A stretch of 64,000 nucleotides of DNA from positions 185,676,449 through 185,740,448 of the forward strand of contig NC_081411.1 in the NCBI RefSeq assembly GCF_030272615.1, read 5' to 3'. This document shows, piece by piece, positions 31,321-41,782 of the stretch. A program made the position numbers and the translations under genes. Each line of letters begins with the position of its first letter. Within the stretch, counting starts at the first letter, position 1. The notes beneath the pieces were generated by a model. It worked only from the letters and a program-made list of their open reading frames with translations. It was not told where the DNA came from and did no database searches. The DNA is from Cryptomeria japonica. Lineage: Eukaryota; Streptophyta; Pinopsida; Cupressales; Cupressaceae.

Positions 31321-34300
31321 AGGAAATAGAAGATGAAGAAAATGAGGATATTGTGTTTGTAGCAGTCAAGGAAGATGTGTCAGACAAGAAAGCTCTTGTC
31401 TCCAACTTTGATAATTCCAATGAGTGGATTATTAATAGTGGTTGTTCTCACCATATGACTGTTGACCAGAGTAAGTTTCTTTCTCTGGAAGAGTATGATG
31501 GTGGTGTAGTTCATTTTGGTAATGATGCACCATGTATGGTAAAAGGCAGAGGGTCCATCTCTCTGAATGGAAGAAACAGTGCTAACAATGTGTACTGGGT
31601 AGAAGGTCTAAGGCACAACCTTTTGAGTATTGCACAACTGAATAATAATGGACTTACTCTAGGATTCAAAAATGGAGTGTGCAAAATCAAAGGAAAGAGT
31701 GGTGAACTAATGGCTACCGACATGCAAACCAAAGGTAACCTATTTCAGCTAAATACTAATGTCAGTACATGTCTTATGGCTAAGTTTGAAGACAGTTGGA
31801 TATGGCATAGGAGACTCTGCCATGTAAACTTTGACAATATTATGAAGGCCAGTAAGATCAAGGCAGTTAGAAGATTGTCGGTGCTAAGAAAACTGGAAAA
31901 TCCTTTGTGCAGAGAGTGTCAACTGGGGAAAATGTCTTCCTCAACCTTCAAAGGTAAATCTTTCACTGCAGACAATTTACTTGATCTTGTGCATACTGGT
32001 TTGTGTGGTCCTATGAAAACTAGGAGTGTGCAGGGAGATAGGTATTTAATGATTCTTACAGTTGATTGCTCAAGAATGATGTGGGTCACATTCTTGAAGG
32101 ATAATTCTGAAGCCTTTGGAAAGTTCAAAGCTTTTAGAGCACTGGTAGAAAAGAAAAGCAGTAGAAGAATAAAATTCCTTAGAACTGATCAAGGATGGGA
32201 ATTCACTTCCAGTGAATTCAACAAATATTGTGAAGAGAACGACATCAAGAGGCAATTTTCTGCCCCCCAGACTCCACAGTAGAATGGCTTAGTAGAGAGG
32301 AACAACTGGACTGTGGTTGAAGCGGCTAGAACCATGTTAATCCAAGGAAAGGTTGCCCACACATTTTAGAGAGAAACAGTGAGCACTTAGTCTACACAAT
32401 GAACCGGGTACTCATCAAGAAAGGACAGGATAAGACTCCTTATGAGTACTGGACTGGTAAGACACCAGTGGTAAGATACTTCAGAGTGTTTGGTAGTAAA
32501 TGTTATATCAAGAGAAGTGAACATCAGAGCAAGTTTGATGCTAAATGTGATGAGAGAATATTCTTAGGTTATTCCATAAAGAGCAAAGCTCTCAAATGTT
32601 TCAACAATAGGACTCAAAGAATCATTGAAAGCATCAATGTTAGGGTTGATGAAAACTCTGAGAAACCTAAGGAAATTGGCACAGAGCATGTAGGAGATGA
32701 ACCAATAGTAAACTTATGGGAACCGGTTACAAATCAACCCAGTACTAGTAATTGTGCTCCTACACCGATGGATGCTGATGCTAATGAAGATGAGGTTGAA
32801 GAAGAAAAGAAAGAGGAATCTATTAAGAATATACCTAGGTATGTAAAACTCAATCATGATCCAAAGAAGATCATAGGAGACAAAGATGCAGGAATTCTTA
32901 CAAGAAGAAAGGTCAGAGAAAACTCATGTATGATCTCTGAATTTGAGCCTAAATCATTCAAAGAGGCACATAAAGATGAAGACTGGATCAAGGCAATGGA
33001 AGAGGAACTTGATCAAATAGAGAAGAATGGTACATGGTCTTTGGTACCCAGACCAGAGCATAAAAATGTCATTGGAACCAAATGGGTCTTCAGAAATAAG
33101 TTGAATGAGGATGGCATAGTGGTAAGGAACAAAGCTAGACTAGTGTGTAAAGGATATGACCAAGAAGCAGGAGAAGACTATGGAGAAACCTTTTCTCCAA
33201 TATTGGAAGGAGTTTGTATGCTTCTTGCATATGCATCTCTTATAAGATTCAAGGTATACCAAATGGATGTAAAATCTGCATTTCTAAATGGAATACTTGA
33301 AGAGGAGGTGTATATAGAGCAACCAGATAGGTTTGCCCTATCAGAAGACAGTGACATGGTGTGTAGGTTACATAAAGCCTTGTATGGATTGAAGTAGGCA
33401 CCTAGAGCATGGTATGAATTCTTGCACTCCCATCTTGTGAAGATTGGATTTGAAAGAACAAGTGAAAATAGAAATATCTACTTGAAATTAGAAGGAGATC
33501 AGATTTTGATTTGTGAAGTATTTGTTGATGACATAATCTTTGGTGGAGATGACAAGATGAGTCATGACTTTGCAGATGAGATGAAAAAGGAGTTTGAGAT
33601 GTCACTCATAGGGGAGATTAAGTTCTTCATTGGACTATAGATTCAGCAAATGAAAAATGGAATCTTTATTACTCAATCCAAGTATGTCAAAGAGGTGTTG
33701 AAGACCTTTGGCATGGAAGACAACAAACCAGTTGGTACACCAATGGTGACTAGTTGTAAACTATCAAAAGACAATGACTCAGCATTGGTAAATGAGAAGG
33801 AATACTGATCAATGATTGGTAAGTTGCATTATGTATGCATAGCAGACCAGACATTGCACATGCAGTGGGTATGACTGCTCAGTTTTAGAAAAGCCCAAGA
33901 GAATCCCACATGGTAGAAGTAAAGTGGATTCTTAGATATCTAAAGGGGACTATTGATTATGGATTATGGTATCCATACAATGATGATTTCATCCTGAAAG
34001 TGTTCATAGATGCTAATTAGGCTAGTAATGTTGATGACCAGAAGAGCACAACCTATGGTGCATTCTTTCTCATTGGTAGACTGGTCTCATGCATGAGTAA
34101 AAAGTAGAGTTGTATGTCTCAGTCTATAGCAGAAGTGGAGTATGTTGCAACTTTTATGAATTGTACCCAAACTATTTGGATGAAGCATGTATTGAATGGT
34201 TTCAAAGTTCATGTATCTGAACCTGTAAGTATATTTTGTGACAATTCAAGTGCAATTAACATTTCCAAGTATCTAGTTTTACATGCTAGAACCAAGCACT

Positions 34301-34473
34301 TTGAACTCAAGTACCATTTCTTGAGGGAAAAATTTCAAAACAAAGAGGTGGTATTAGAACATGTTTCCAGTAAGGAGCAGTTAGCAGACATATTCACCAA
34401 GCCTCTACCAAAGGCTACTTTTACCTATCTGAGAGGTGAATTAGGGGTGTTGCCCCTTCAAGAGGTAATCTAA
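31321..34473 (+). pseudogene. RE7 pol (protease, integrase, RT, RNase H)
   Basis: Protease reads WIINSGCSHHMT: the catalytic Asp codon is AAT (Asn) at 31434-31436. The HHCC finger is WHRRLCHVNFDN ... LCREC (31803-31920). The first integrase Asp is Gly (HTGLCGP, 31998-32000); the second Asp (RTDQGWEF) and the Glu (LVERNN) remain. The long stretch 32399-33397 covers the integrase C-terminus and RT N-terminus, with TAG 33394-33396. FVDDIIFGG is intact (33534-33542). RNase H ends in 34114-34473 (HARTKHFELKYHFLREK, EQLADIFTKPLPK), TAA 34471-34473. Frameshifts lie near 32300-32400 and 33830. Confidence 0.94.
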
Positions 34474-34719
34474 AGGTTTGTGCTCCACATCAGTCTGATC
34501 TTACTTTGCTATATCTTTTTCAGGATTGATGTGTTGAAGGATGCTACTCCTCAGGGGGAGTAGCATAGTGGAACAGGGAAGCTTGTACCTCCACTTTGGC
34601 ATTTTTGTCAAAGGGGGAGAAGATGTGAAGTGGAGAAGATATCTGTAGTATTAAGGAGAAGATATGATGTAGAAAGAGAGATATCTTTGTATATTGCCAT
34701 CAATGCAAAAGGGGGAGAT
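34474..34719 (+). other. RE7 3' UTR with purine tracts and PPT
   Basis: CAGGGGGAGTAG near 34552, TGTCAAAGGGGGAGAAG near 34606-34622, and the terminal AAAAGGGGGAGAT abutting the LTR at 34719. Confidence 0.88.
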
Positions 34720-36252
34720 TGTTGGCATATGTGCAGAATATGTTGACATGATGATATTGTGTTGTCATTGATGTCAATATGCTGAAGAGAGAACCGATAA
34801 TATGCTGAAAGAGTGAACCGATAATATTCTGAAGAGTGAACAGGTTTATTAAAGTTAAGCAACTGGCAAAGTGAATCGGTATAATGTTGAGAACCAGTAT
34901 ATGTGCAAAAGGTGAAGTGGTATGTTTGACCAAGTGAACCGGTATATGGAATGTTTCCTATCAAGGTTTAATATGGTATGACTATTGGTTGGTAGTCTTA
35001 GCTTTAGGGTTTCCAGTTGAAGTGTTCTGAGCCGATGTGATTAAACTGATAGCATTGTGTGATGAGTTAGCATTGTAATGGAGATCAGATCGTGTTGCCA
35101 TGTTAGCCTCATGCACGTGAAAGATCTTACATGAAGGAGATTGATCTTATCTACCTCAAGAATGTGCGAAGTCTCTGTAAATGGTGGAGAACACGTGATG
35201 GGTTATTGCCTCCAAGAAGCGGTGAAGAATGAATGATGGAGAATGTCTTGAGATCTATTCAAGACCATTGTATTCAAATGCAAATGTTCAATGGTCAAGA
35301 TTAAACTGACTAAATTGCTTAACCTAAATGTTTAGGGTTTAGGGTTTATGTTACCGACCTATTTGTTTCCTATAAGGTCAATGTTGTGTTTCAGGTTGAA
35401 GTTGTTGGAAGATGTTGTGTATGTATCTAAGTGAAAAGATACATGATTCTTCCCAGACTAGATAAGAGGGTTGATATCTACAGAGTGTGTATGCAGAAGA
35501 AAGGAACTAAAGCTGGTCTGCATTGGCATTGAGTGCTATCACCAAATCATTGTAATACCTATTGATCTCTAATTACTTCAACAGTTGGAAAATCCCTTAA
35601 CAGGGTAGCTTTAACTAGCTTGTTGTAAATCCTTTAATAGGGTGACTCAAATCCATTGAGTTCATAAAATCCTATAATAAGGTAACCTTTAACAGGGTTT
35701 AACCCTTAACTAAGAATTCTAGCCATCCCTTAACTGGGTGATCCCTAACAGGATCGGTTCCTAACAGAACCTGTTGTAACAGTCTCTAACTATACTAGGC
35801 TCCTAATAGAGCGGACTTCTAAAGAGTTCAAAAATAGCTTGTGGGTATTCATCCCCACCATGGTTTTTCCTAGTTGGGTTTCCACGTGAAAAATATGAGT
35901 GTCATATGTGATGTCTTTTTCATGTGAGGCTTTGTTGTTTTTTGTGAAGTAGTGAATCATGTTGATCTAGAATTTTATTATATCTTTGGTGATAGAATAT
36001 TTGTTTATGCACAAGGATAATGTAGAAATGAGGGTGTAGGTTGTGTGGTAAGATAAGTTTTTTCGGTTTATATCTGTCACAGTCTCATTGTGCTTAACCA
36101 GTAGTAACTTGGTTTATCACCAGTGTTAGTGATTGCCAATCAAGTTCATTGTTTGCAGTCAAACCGGTTCAGGAAAAGTTTTTGTACCTGTACTGATTCA
36201 CCCCACCCTCTCAGTACCGGTTTGGTACTCACTGTTCATCATTGAGTTATCA
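34720..36252 (+). repeat. 3' LTR of RE7
   Basis: TGTTGGCATATG...GAGTTATCA, 1,533 bp. Mini-hairpin array 35593-35829. C-tract TTCACCCCACCCTCTCAGTAC near 36197. Confidence 0.95.
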
Positions 36253-37530
36253 CAATAGTAGGGTGTAACCCCTATCAGCCTGAAGCCTTCTATATTTATA
36301 GAGTTGAAAGTACTGTATGTATGGCCACATGAGCAGATGCCCTTACTAGCACCTTTTTTTATTAGAAAGTCAAAATCCTTCTAGTTGTTGGGGTAGGAGG
36401 TTAGACCTCTGGAGTGGCCCATACACATACGATTCTTAGTAGAGGTACAAAGTTCACCATAGTGAGTTTTTGTGAGGACTGGTTCTTGGCTACCCCAGAG
36501 AAGTGAGTGTCGAGGGTGGAGCCAATGGGGTCAAGCATCTAAGTATCTACTTTGAATAGTGTACCCTCAGGGGAAACCCCATGTGGGATCAACAACTATT
36601 GTCCTCGCCAACCATAAGAATTGTGCTTGTCTTCTATTAGACATTCAAAAATTCAAGATCAAACATCAAAACATTGTCTTTTGTGTCTTCAAGTGTATCC
36701 AAAACATTTTTACATCAAACAACACACTTTTCTTTGAGTCATTTTGAGTCCAAACACTTGCAAACATTGAGTCCTCTTGTCACAAAAAATGGTTAAAAAT
36801 TCAAATTGGGTCACAACAACAACTTCACAAATTGGAAAAATTGCACTCAGATTCTTGAAACATGTCCGTGTTTGACAGAAACACATCTATGTCTTGTAAC
36901 CACATCTGTGTAGGATAGAAATGTGTCTATGTTATCATAAGCAAATTGCATTCACAAAATCTTAGAAATGCATCTATGCAATGTTTAATCATGTCTATGC
37001 TAGGTAACCGCATCTGTGAAGTATACAGGCACGTCTATGTTCAGTATTGGAAAAATTTATAGTCTAGCAAATAAGAGCAATCAGTTTCAAAATTCTTGAG
37101 CTTCCTAGGTTACTTCTCCAGGTTTTCTTCTAGCATTCAGCCTATTTTTTGTGTCTCTCAAAGTTCATCATTTCTTTACACCATGTATTACATTCACATT
37201 TGTCTAAACTTGAGTCAAAAGGTCACTTGCTTGTCCTCATCTTGCTTTGTCAATACAATACATACAACAAAATTTTTCTATGTGGTCCCTCATTAAGGTC
37301 TATCACCTTTGGGTCTCATTTGGTCTGTCTTAGAGTCAAGGTCAACTTACCTCATCAAGAGATCTATCATCTCTTTGGAAGCCACACCTACTCTACTACA
37401 TACATACTTGGTCTTACACTTGGGCCATTGCTAGTACACCTCAGATTCATTTACATTCCATCCAACTCTTGGTCTTCCGTACTTTTTCCATTTTCATCTA
37501 GTCTCACACATCTTGGTAAAGACCTAATTC
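36253..37530 (+). other. RE6 untranslated leader, second part
   Basis: No convincing gene. It contains the second cluster of CRCRTCTRTGTT repeats (36855-37055). Together with 27844-28805 the leader is about 2.2 kb, long even for a Gypsy element. Short open frames at 36559 and 37096-37538 show no family resemblance. Confidence 0.6.
36855..37055 (+). repeat. degenerate CpG-derived repeats in RE6 leader (cluster 2)
   Basis: About eight copies: CATGTCCGTGTT, CACATCTATGTC, CCACATCTGTGT, TGTGTCTATGTT, CATGTCTATGCT, CCGCATCTGTGA, CACGTCTATGTT. Same motif as 27955-28225. Confidence 0.65.
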
Positions 37531-39740
37531 ATGGTTGAAACCCATTCCCAAAAATCTAGGAGGGAAGCTAAAGAGGCTCAAGAGTATGCAAACATGAGTG
37601 ACTATGAGTACGACAATGATATCTTTTTCAATTCTGATCATACCACATTACCTGACATGGACATCTATAGAAACATTTAGAATATTAAGAACATAGATAA
37701 TATAAACAACAATGATTCACAAAATGAAAATGGTGATGTTTCAGTACACTCAGAAGAAGTGGAAGAAACTATCATGGGTCCCTATTTTAATAGATTGGTT
37801 GAAGAGATCATGAGAAGAGATGGACAATATTTCCTACAAGTTATGGCACAAAGTGGAGCTAAGATACCTCATGATTTTGACGTGTCCCAAATAGTGGAAA
37901 ATCAACCTATGCAAGAAAGTCAACCCAATATGTATCAAAGGAGACCTGATAGTAAAGGTACTAGAGGACCACGTTTCATGCCTAAGTCACCATCATCCTT
38001 GTTTCAAAAACCAGAGGTCCCAAATACACATGGTCAAGCTTATGATACTCACGAAATAACATCTCATGAACAACTCCATCTATTCAGACCTTTATGGAAG
38101 TCTTATGGAAGTCTTATGCAGATAAATACACTCAATCACATACCAATGCTAAGGACCAACCTCAAAGGCAATTGGATATCCAGAGGCATACTCAAATTTT
38201 GGACACAAGGAAACCCTGTGTAAAATTTGGGGCAATACACAAGAGAAAACTCATGGCATGCCTTATGACACTATATCAAGTAGTCCCTACATGCATTATC
38301 CTTATAGACCTCTTCCATATGAACATGTTTATGACCAATACCATCCATATATGCAGTATACTCCTCCTCCACCTGGTGGCTCAAGCATAGGATATGGTCC
38401 AAGAAGCTGGTCTCCACCCAAAAACAATTTGGAACAGTAGATAAAGGACTTACAAAAGAAATAGGAGGACATTAATACACCAAAGCTAGCTTACACAATG
38501 AGGGATATATGTCCCTATCCATTTGATAAAAAAGTTCCAAGGCCTCCATTTCCTACACACTTTGTAACACCCAAGTTTGATAAATATAGAGGCAAAGGGA
38601 ACCCTAAGGCACATATAAGATAGTTTTTCACAACTTGTATTATGGTAGCAACGAAAGAAACATACTTGATGAGATTGTTTCCACAAAGCTTAGGTGAACA
38701 ATCTATCGAATGGCTCTCCCAAATTCCGCCTGGTATCAAGTCATGGGGTGACCTAGTAGAAGCTTGCATACAACATTTCTCATATAACATAGAGAGATAT
38801 ATCAGTTACCACTTTGTGTAACACCAAGAAAAAGGATGGGGAGTCATTTTCATCATTCTTACAAAGATGGAGGAATTTAGCCAACAAATGCTCTTGTGAA
38901 ATTCCACAAAAACAAATGGTAGAGATGTTCACCCAGAATGTCAACAGAGAAATTGGTTATGACTTGAGGAAATCTTGTTTGTCCACCTTCAAGGACGTCA
39001 TTGAGAAAGGCTTAGAAATAGAGGTGGTCTTAATTGAGCAAGTAGTCATCAAGATATTCAAATTAAATAAAGAGGACTTTAAAGGAAAAGAGAAGCCATG
39101 ATTTTGGAACAAGAACAAGAACATAGTAAATGATGGTGTTGTCGATGCTAACATAGTGAGCCTAAAAATCATTCTTTCTGGATCAAGTTCTACAAACAAC
39201 CAAGTAAATACTCAAACAGCTTCAAAACCATGAGGGAAATACACCCCATTGGGAGAACCACTTGCGTCAGCCTTCAAGAAGATAGTGGCAAACAAGATAA
39301 CAACAATTCCAGACAATCCTCCATATGAGCCAAAGGTCAAACCGAATTGGTGGAATGATGATGAGTATTACGAATATCACAAGAGAAAGGGGCATGAAAT
39401 AGGAAATTTCCATCACTTGAAGAATATTATAAAAGACCTTATTGATAGAGGTGACATTGAGATCGAGGGACATACATCCAATCAAAAACTTGAGATGTTT
39501 AAGGAACCATTCCCTAAAAATGACAAAGGAAAAGCCAAAGCTATAGATGAGCAAGCCAACTATACCAAAGCATCCTATAACTATGATTTAATTGTTAATC
39601 ACATTTCAATGGACAACTATGTTTCTACTATTATCATAAAGGACAAAATGCTTGAAATTTCTACCCAAAGAGCCAAAGTTGTCCTAAAAGGCATTGGACC
39701 TTCTTCTAAATCTACCTCTAAATGTAATGTCACAACTTGA
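37531..39740 (+). pseudogene. RE6 gag
   Basis: ATG 37531 begins MVETHSQKSRREAKEAQEYA and runs in one frame, with a TAG at 37678, to about 38223. A shift leads to a Pro/Tyr-rich stretch (38258-38440). The plant Gypsy gag core follows: ICPYPFDKKVPRPPFPTHF, FDKYRGKGNPKAHIR (stop), WLSQIPPGIKSWGDL and, after a shift at about 38814, KKKDGESFSSFLQRWRNLAN. A degenerate zinc-like segment YEYHKRKGHEIGNFHHLK is at 39366-39420, where Cys positions are Tyr and Phe. It would form the Gypsy particle. ATG chosen because it is the first in frame after the leader. Confidence 0.85.
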
Positions 39741-40562
39741 CGAGGTAAGGTCACTTTGCAAAGTGCTCCAGCTTAAACCACCATTTTTCCATCTCAGTAT
39801 GACCTAGTATAACAATTAGGGAAGACACCCATCCTTATCTCCATCCTTGAAATTTTACAAATATCCCCTACACATAAAGCCATCCTTGATGAATCTTTGA
39901 GAGAAACCTCTATCCCCAGTAATCTGAACATGGACAAATTTCAAGCCATGGTGGGGTACCTTTCCATTCCTCATTCTCTTACATTCACCACAACTAACTA
40001 CGCCTTCGTAATCCAACCACATAATGCACCTTTACACATTGAAGCCTTCCTATACAAACATCAAATAAAATGAGTCTTGATAGATGGAGGAGCCAGTCTC
40101 AAGTTATGTACTTTGAGCACAATAATACAATTGGGAAATTCTAATAAAACTGTGAATGCTATAAACAAAATTACCATCAAGGCATATGATGATGAAGAGC
40201 ATTCATCCAAGGGCAAAATCACTTTACCTCTTAGAGTGCGGCTAGTTACAAAGGATGTGGTTTGTGAAGTCCCAGACCTCGATCTCACATACAATATATT
40301 ACTAAAACATTTGTGGATTTGCGAGATGAGGGCAATCATGTCTACATACTATCAATGCATTAAGTTTCCTCATAATAGAATTGAAGTGACAGTTAATGGT
40401 GATCCTAATCCATTTATATACTGCAATAATTTGAAGCCAAAGGCTGAGCCAATAATTTTGATGAATAGAGAGGCTATCCCATCATCTACATATATTAAAC
40501 ATCAAAGCAAGGTGAGCTTAAAGGAAAATATCAGGATAAAGGCATGGGTGAATACACTTTAA
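39741..40562 (+). pseudogene. RE6 aspartic protease region
   Basis: Linker (TPILISILEILQISPTHK) leads to HQIK-stop-VLIDGGASLK. The catalytic Asp codon is at 40083-40085 in a DGGAS context typical of plant Gypsy proteases; a TGA stop sits just upstream at 40071. The fold continues to LTYNILLKHLWI (hydrophobic second motif, normally ILGRPW-like) near 40300. It would cleave the gag-pol polyprotein. Not functional, given flanking stops. Confidence 0.8.
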
Positions 40563-41341
40563 ATCAAACCATGTGCTTGCGGCAGGTCATAAATTCACCA
40601 AAAGAATATGGACGACCACATCCTTCTAAAAAGGTATCTATCATTATGCTAAAGTGGGATCCTAGTATATTCCAAAAGTGGGGTGAAATGGAGGAAGAAG
40701 ACTTATATAAAATGCTTTACAAAGACCCTGAAGATGATACACAAGATCACATAAGGATACCATGTGAAAAATATGGCAAAGGATTCAAGATCCTACAAAT
40801 GTTTGGGTATGATGGTAAAAGTCCTCTTGGCTTAAGAAAGGAAGGCATCACTCAACCTTTGCAACCGGAATTGACATTTAAAAATCAATGCTCGAAAGGG
40901 CTTGGTTTCATACCTTCTAGGGTAAACACTCAAAAATCAGAAGAAGCATTGCAAATCAAGGTTTCCAAAGATCAACAAGAGAGCTGTTATTCCATAGACT
41001 TTAATGAATGGGAATGGGGTTTAGACAAATCCTCCAGTGATTATGAACTCACCGAGACAATTAGAGAACCAAGTGAACCCACAGAAGAAGAGGAATTTAA
41101 TAAAAAAATTAGAGTTGGTCAAGAAACAACCCTTGAGGATCCAACACAGTCTTTGTTTTTAGGTTCTAGGTCAAAATCACAAAGAATGAGGACACCCATT
41201 CTAGAATGTGCTTTTAGGGATGACAATTTGGACTCGTTCATGATCAAGATAGATGAAAAGAGTGTTAGTGATGACCTCGAAAACTACCTTGATATACCTA
41301 AATATAATTGTATCTTCACCTTTACTCCTGTTGACTTTTAA
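40544..41341 (+). pseudogene. RE6 G-patch and pre-RT linker
   Basis: A 265-codon open frame. KYGKGFKILQMFGYDGKSPL followed by GLRKEGITQPL, about 40770-40864, is a G-patch-like segment: spaced glycines after an aromatic, as seen between protease and RT in several plant Gypsy lineages. G-patches usually bind RNA or RNA helicases. The acidic region after it (SEPTEEEEFNKK) and the VPVDF-like end match the pre-RT linker. It ends at TAA 41339 and overlaps the protease frame by a few codons through a shift. Confidence 0.78.
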
Positions 41342-41782
41342 AACATTGAAGGCCTTCCGTTTGTTCACCACCAACTTATTGATTGGGACTATGAAGGACA
41401 TCTACAATTTGACACATTCCAAAAATGATGAGGCCTTCATCGACTATTTAGGCATACGAGATGATCTTTTTCTTGGGGACCATAAGGCGGGATACCCTAT
41501 AGAACTCAATAGCGTGACACATTTTGGTGAGGGTGTTGGGCCTTCCAGTCGCAAAAATGTAAAAATAAAAACAAATCATGGGTTTTACAGTGAAAACCAC
41601 ATTGTGGCAATGTCTGACCCCCAAAAAGTAAAAAGAAAGGACGTATTAGAGAGTGAAAACCTCTCTGAGGTGCTCAAAGATGGAAGGATCGACATTCTCC
41701 CAGCATCATATAAAGAAAAATCATCCATGTTAGTAGAGGAGACCATCAAAACAAACATTGATACATAAGAGATTCCATATAA
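41342..41782 (+). pseudogene. RE6 linker up to reverse transcriptase, interrupted by RE8
   Basis: EGLPFVHHQLIDWDYEGH and, after a shift, FIDYLGIRDDLFLGDH and later codons to 41768 (TAA). The frame past this stop continues directly into 63020-63063 once RE8 is ignored, reading a linker of the kind that precedes Gypsy RT. RT, RNase H and integrase themselves are not in the window. Confidence 0.7.
41778..41782 (+). other. TSD of RE8, left copy (TATAA)
   Basis: TATAA before the first LTR and at 63020-63024 after the last LTR, flanking the whole 21-kb tandem structure. Confidence 0.95.

Larger units (their letters stand above)
28806..36252 (+). mobile_element. RE7: full-length Copia element, degenerate
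   Basis: 7,447 bp: LTR 28806-30319, PBS 30321, gag from 30391, pol to 34473, PPT, LTR 34720-36252, perfect TSD CAATA. It is the best preserved Copia copy here (one 369-codon and one 332-codon open stretch), but it has in-frame stops, frameshifts and catalytic losses. The LTRs are clearly more alike than those of RE4 by eye. Confidence 0.95.
36253..41782 (+). mobile_element. RE6: Gypsy element, second segment (leader, gag, protease, G-patch)
   Basis: Resumes at the CAATA duplicate. 1.28 kb of leader to 37530, then gag, protease, a G-patch region and the linker leading to reverse transcriptase. RE8 interrupts it at TATAA (41778-41782). The reading frame picks up again after RE8 at 63020. Confidence 0.85.

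Noticed and set aside
36559-37538. Open frames in the RE6 leader
   Set aside because: They are interrupted by the CRCRTCTRTGTT repeats, are not collinear with any Gypsy protein, and precede the gag start.
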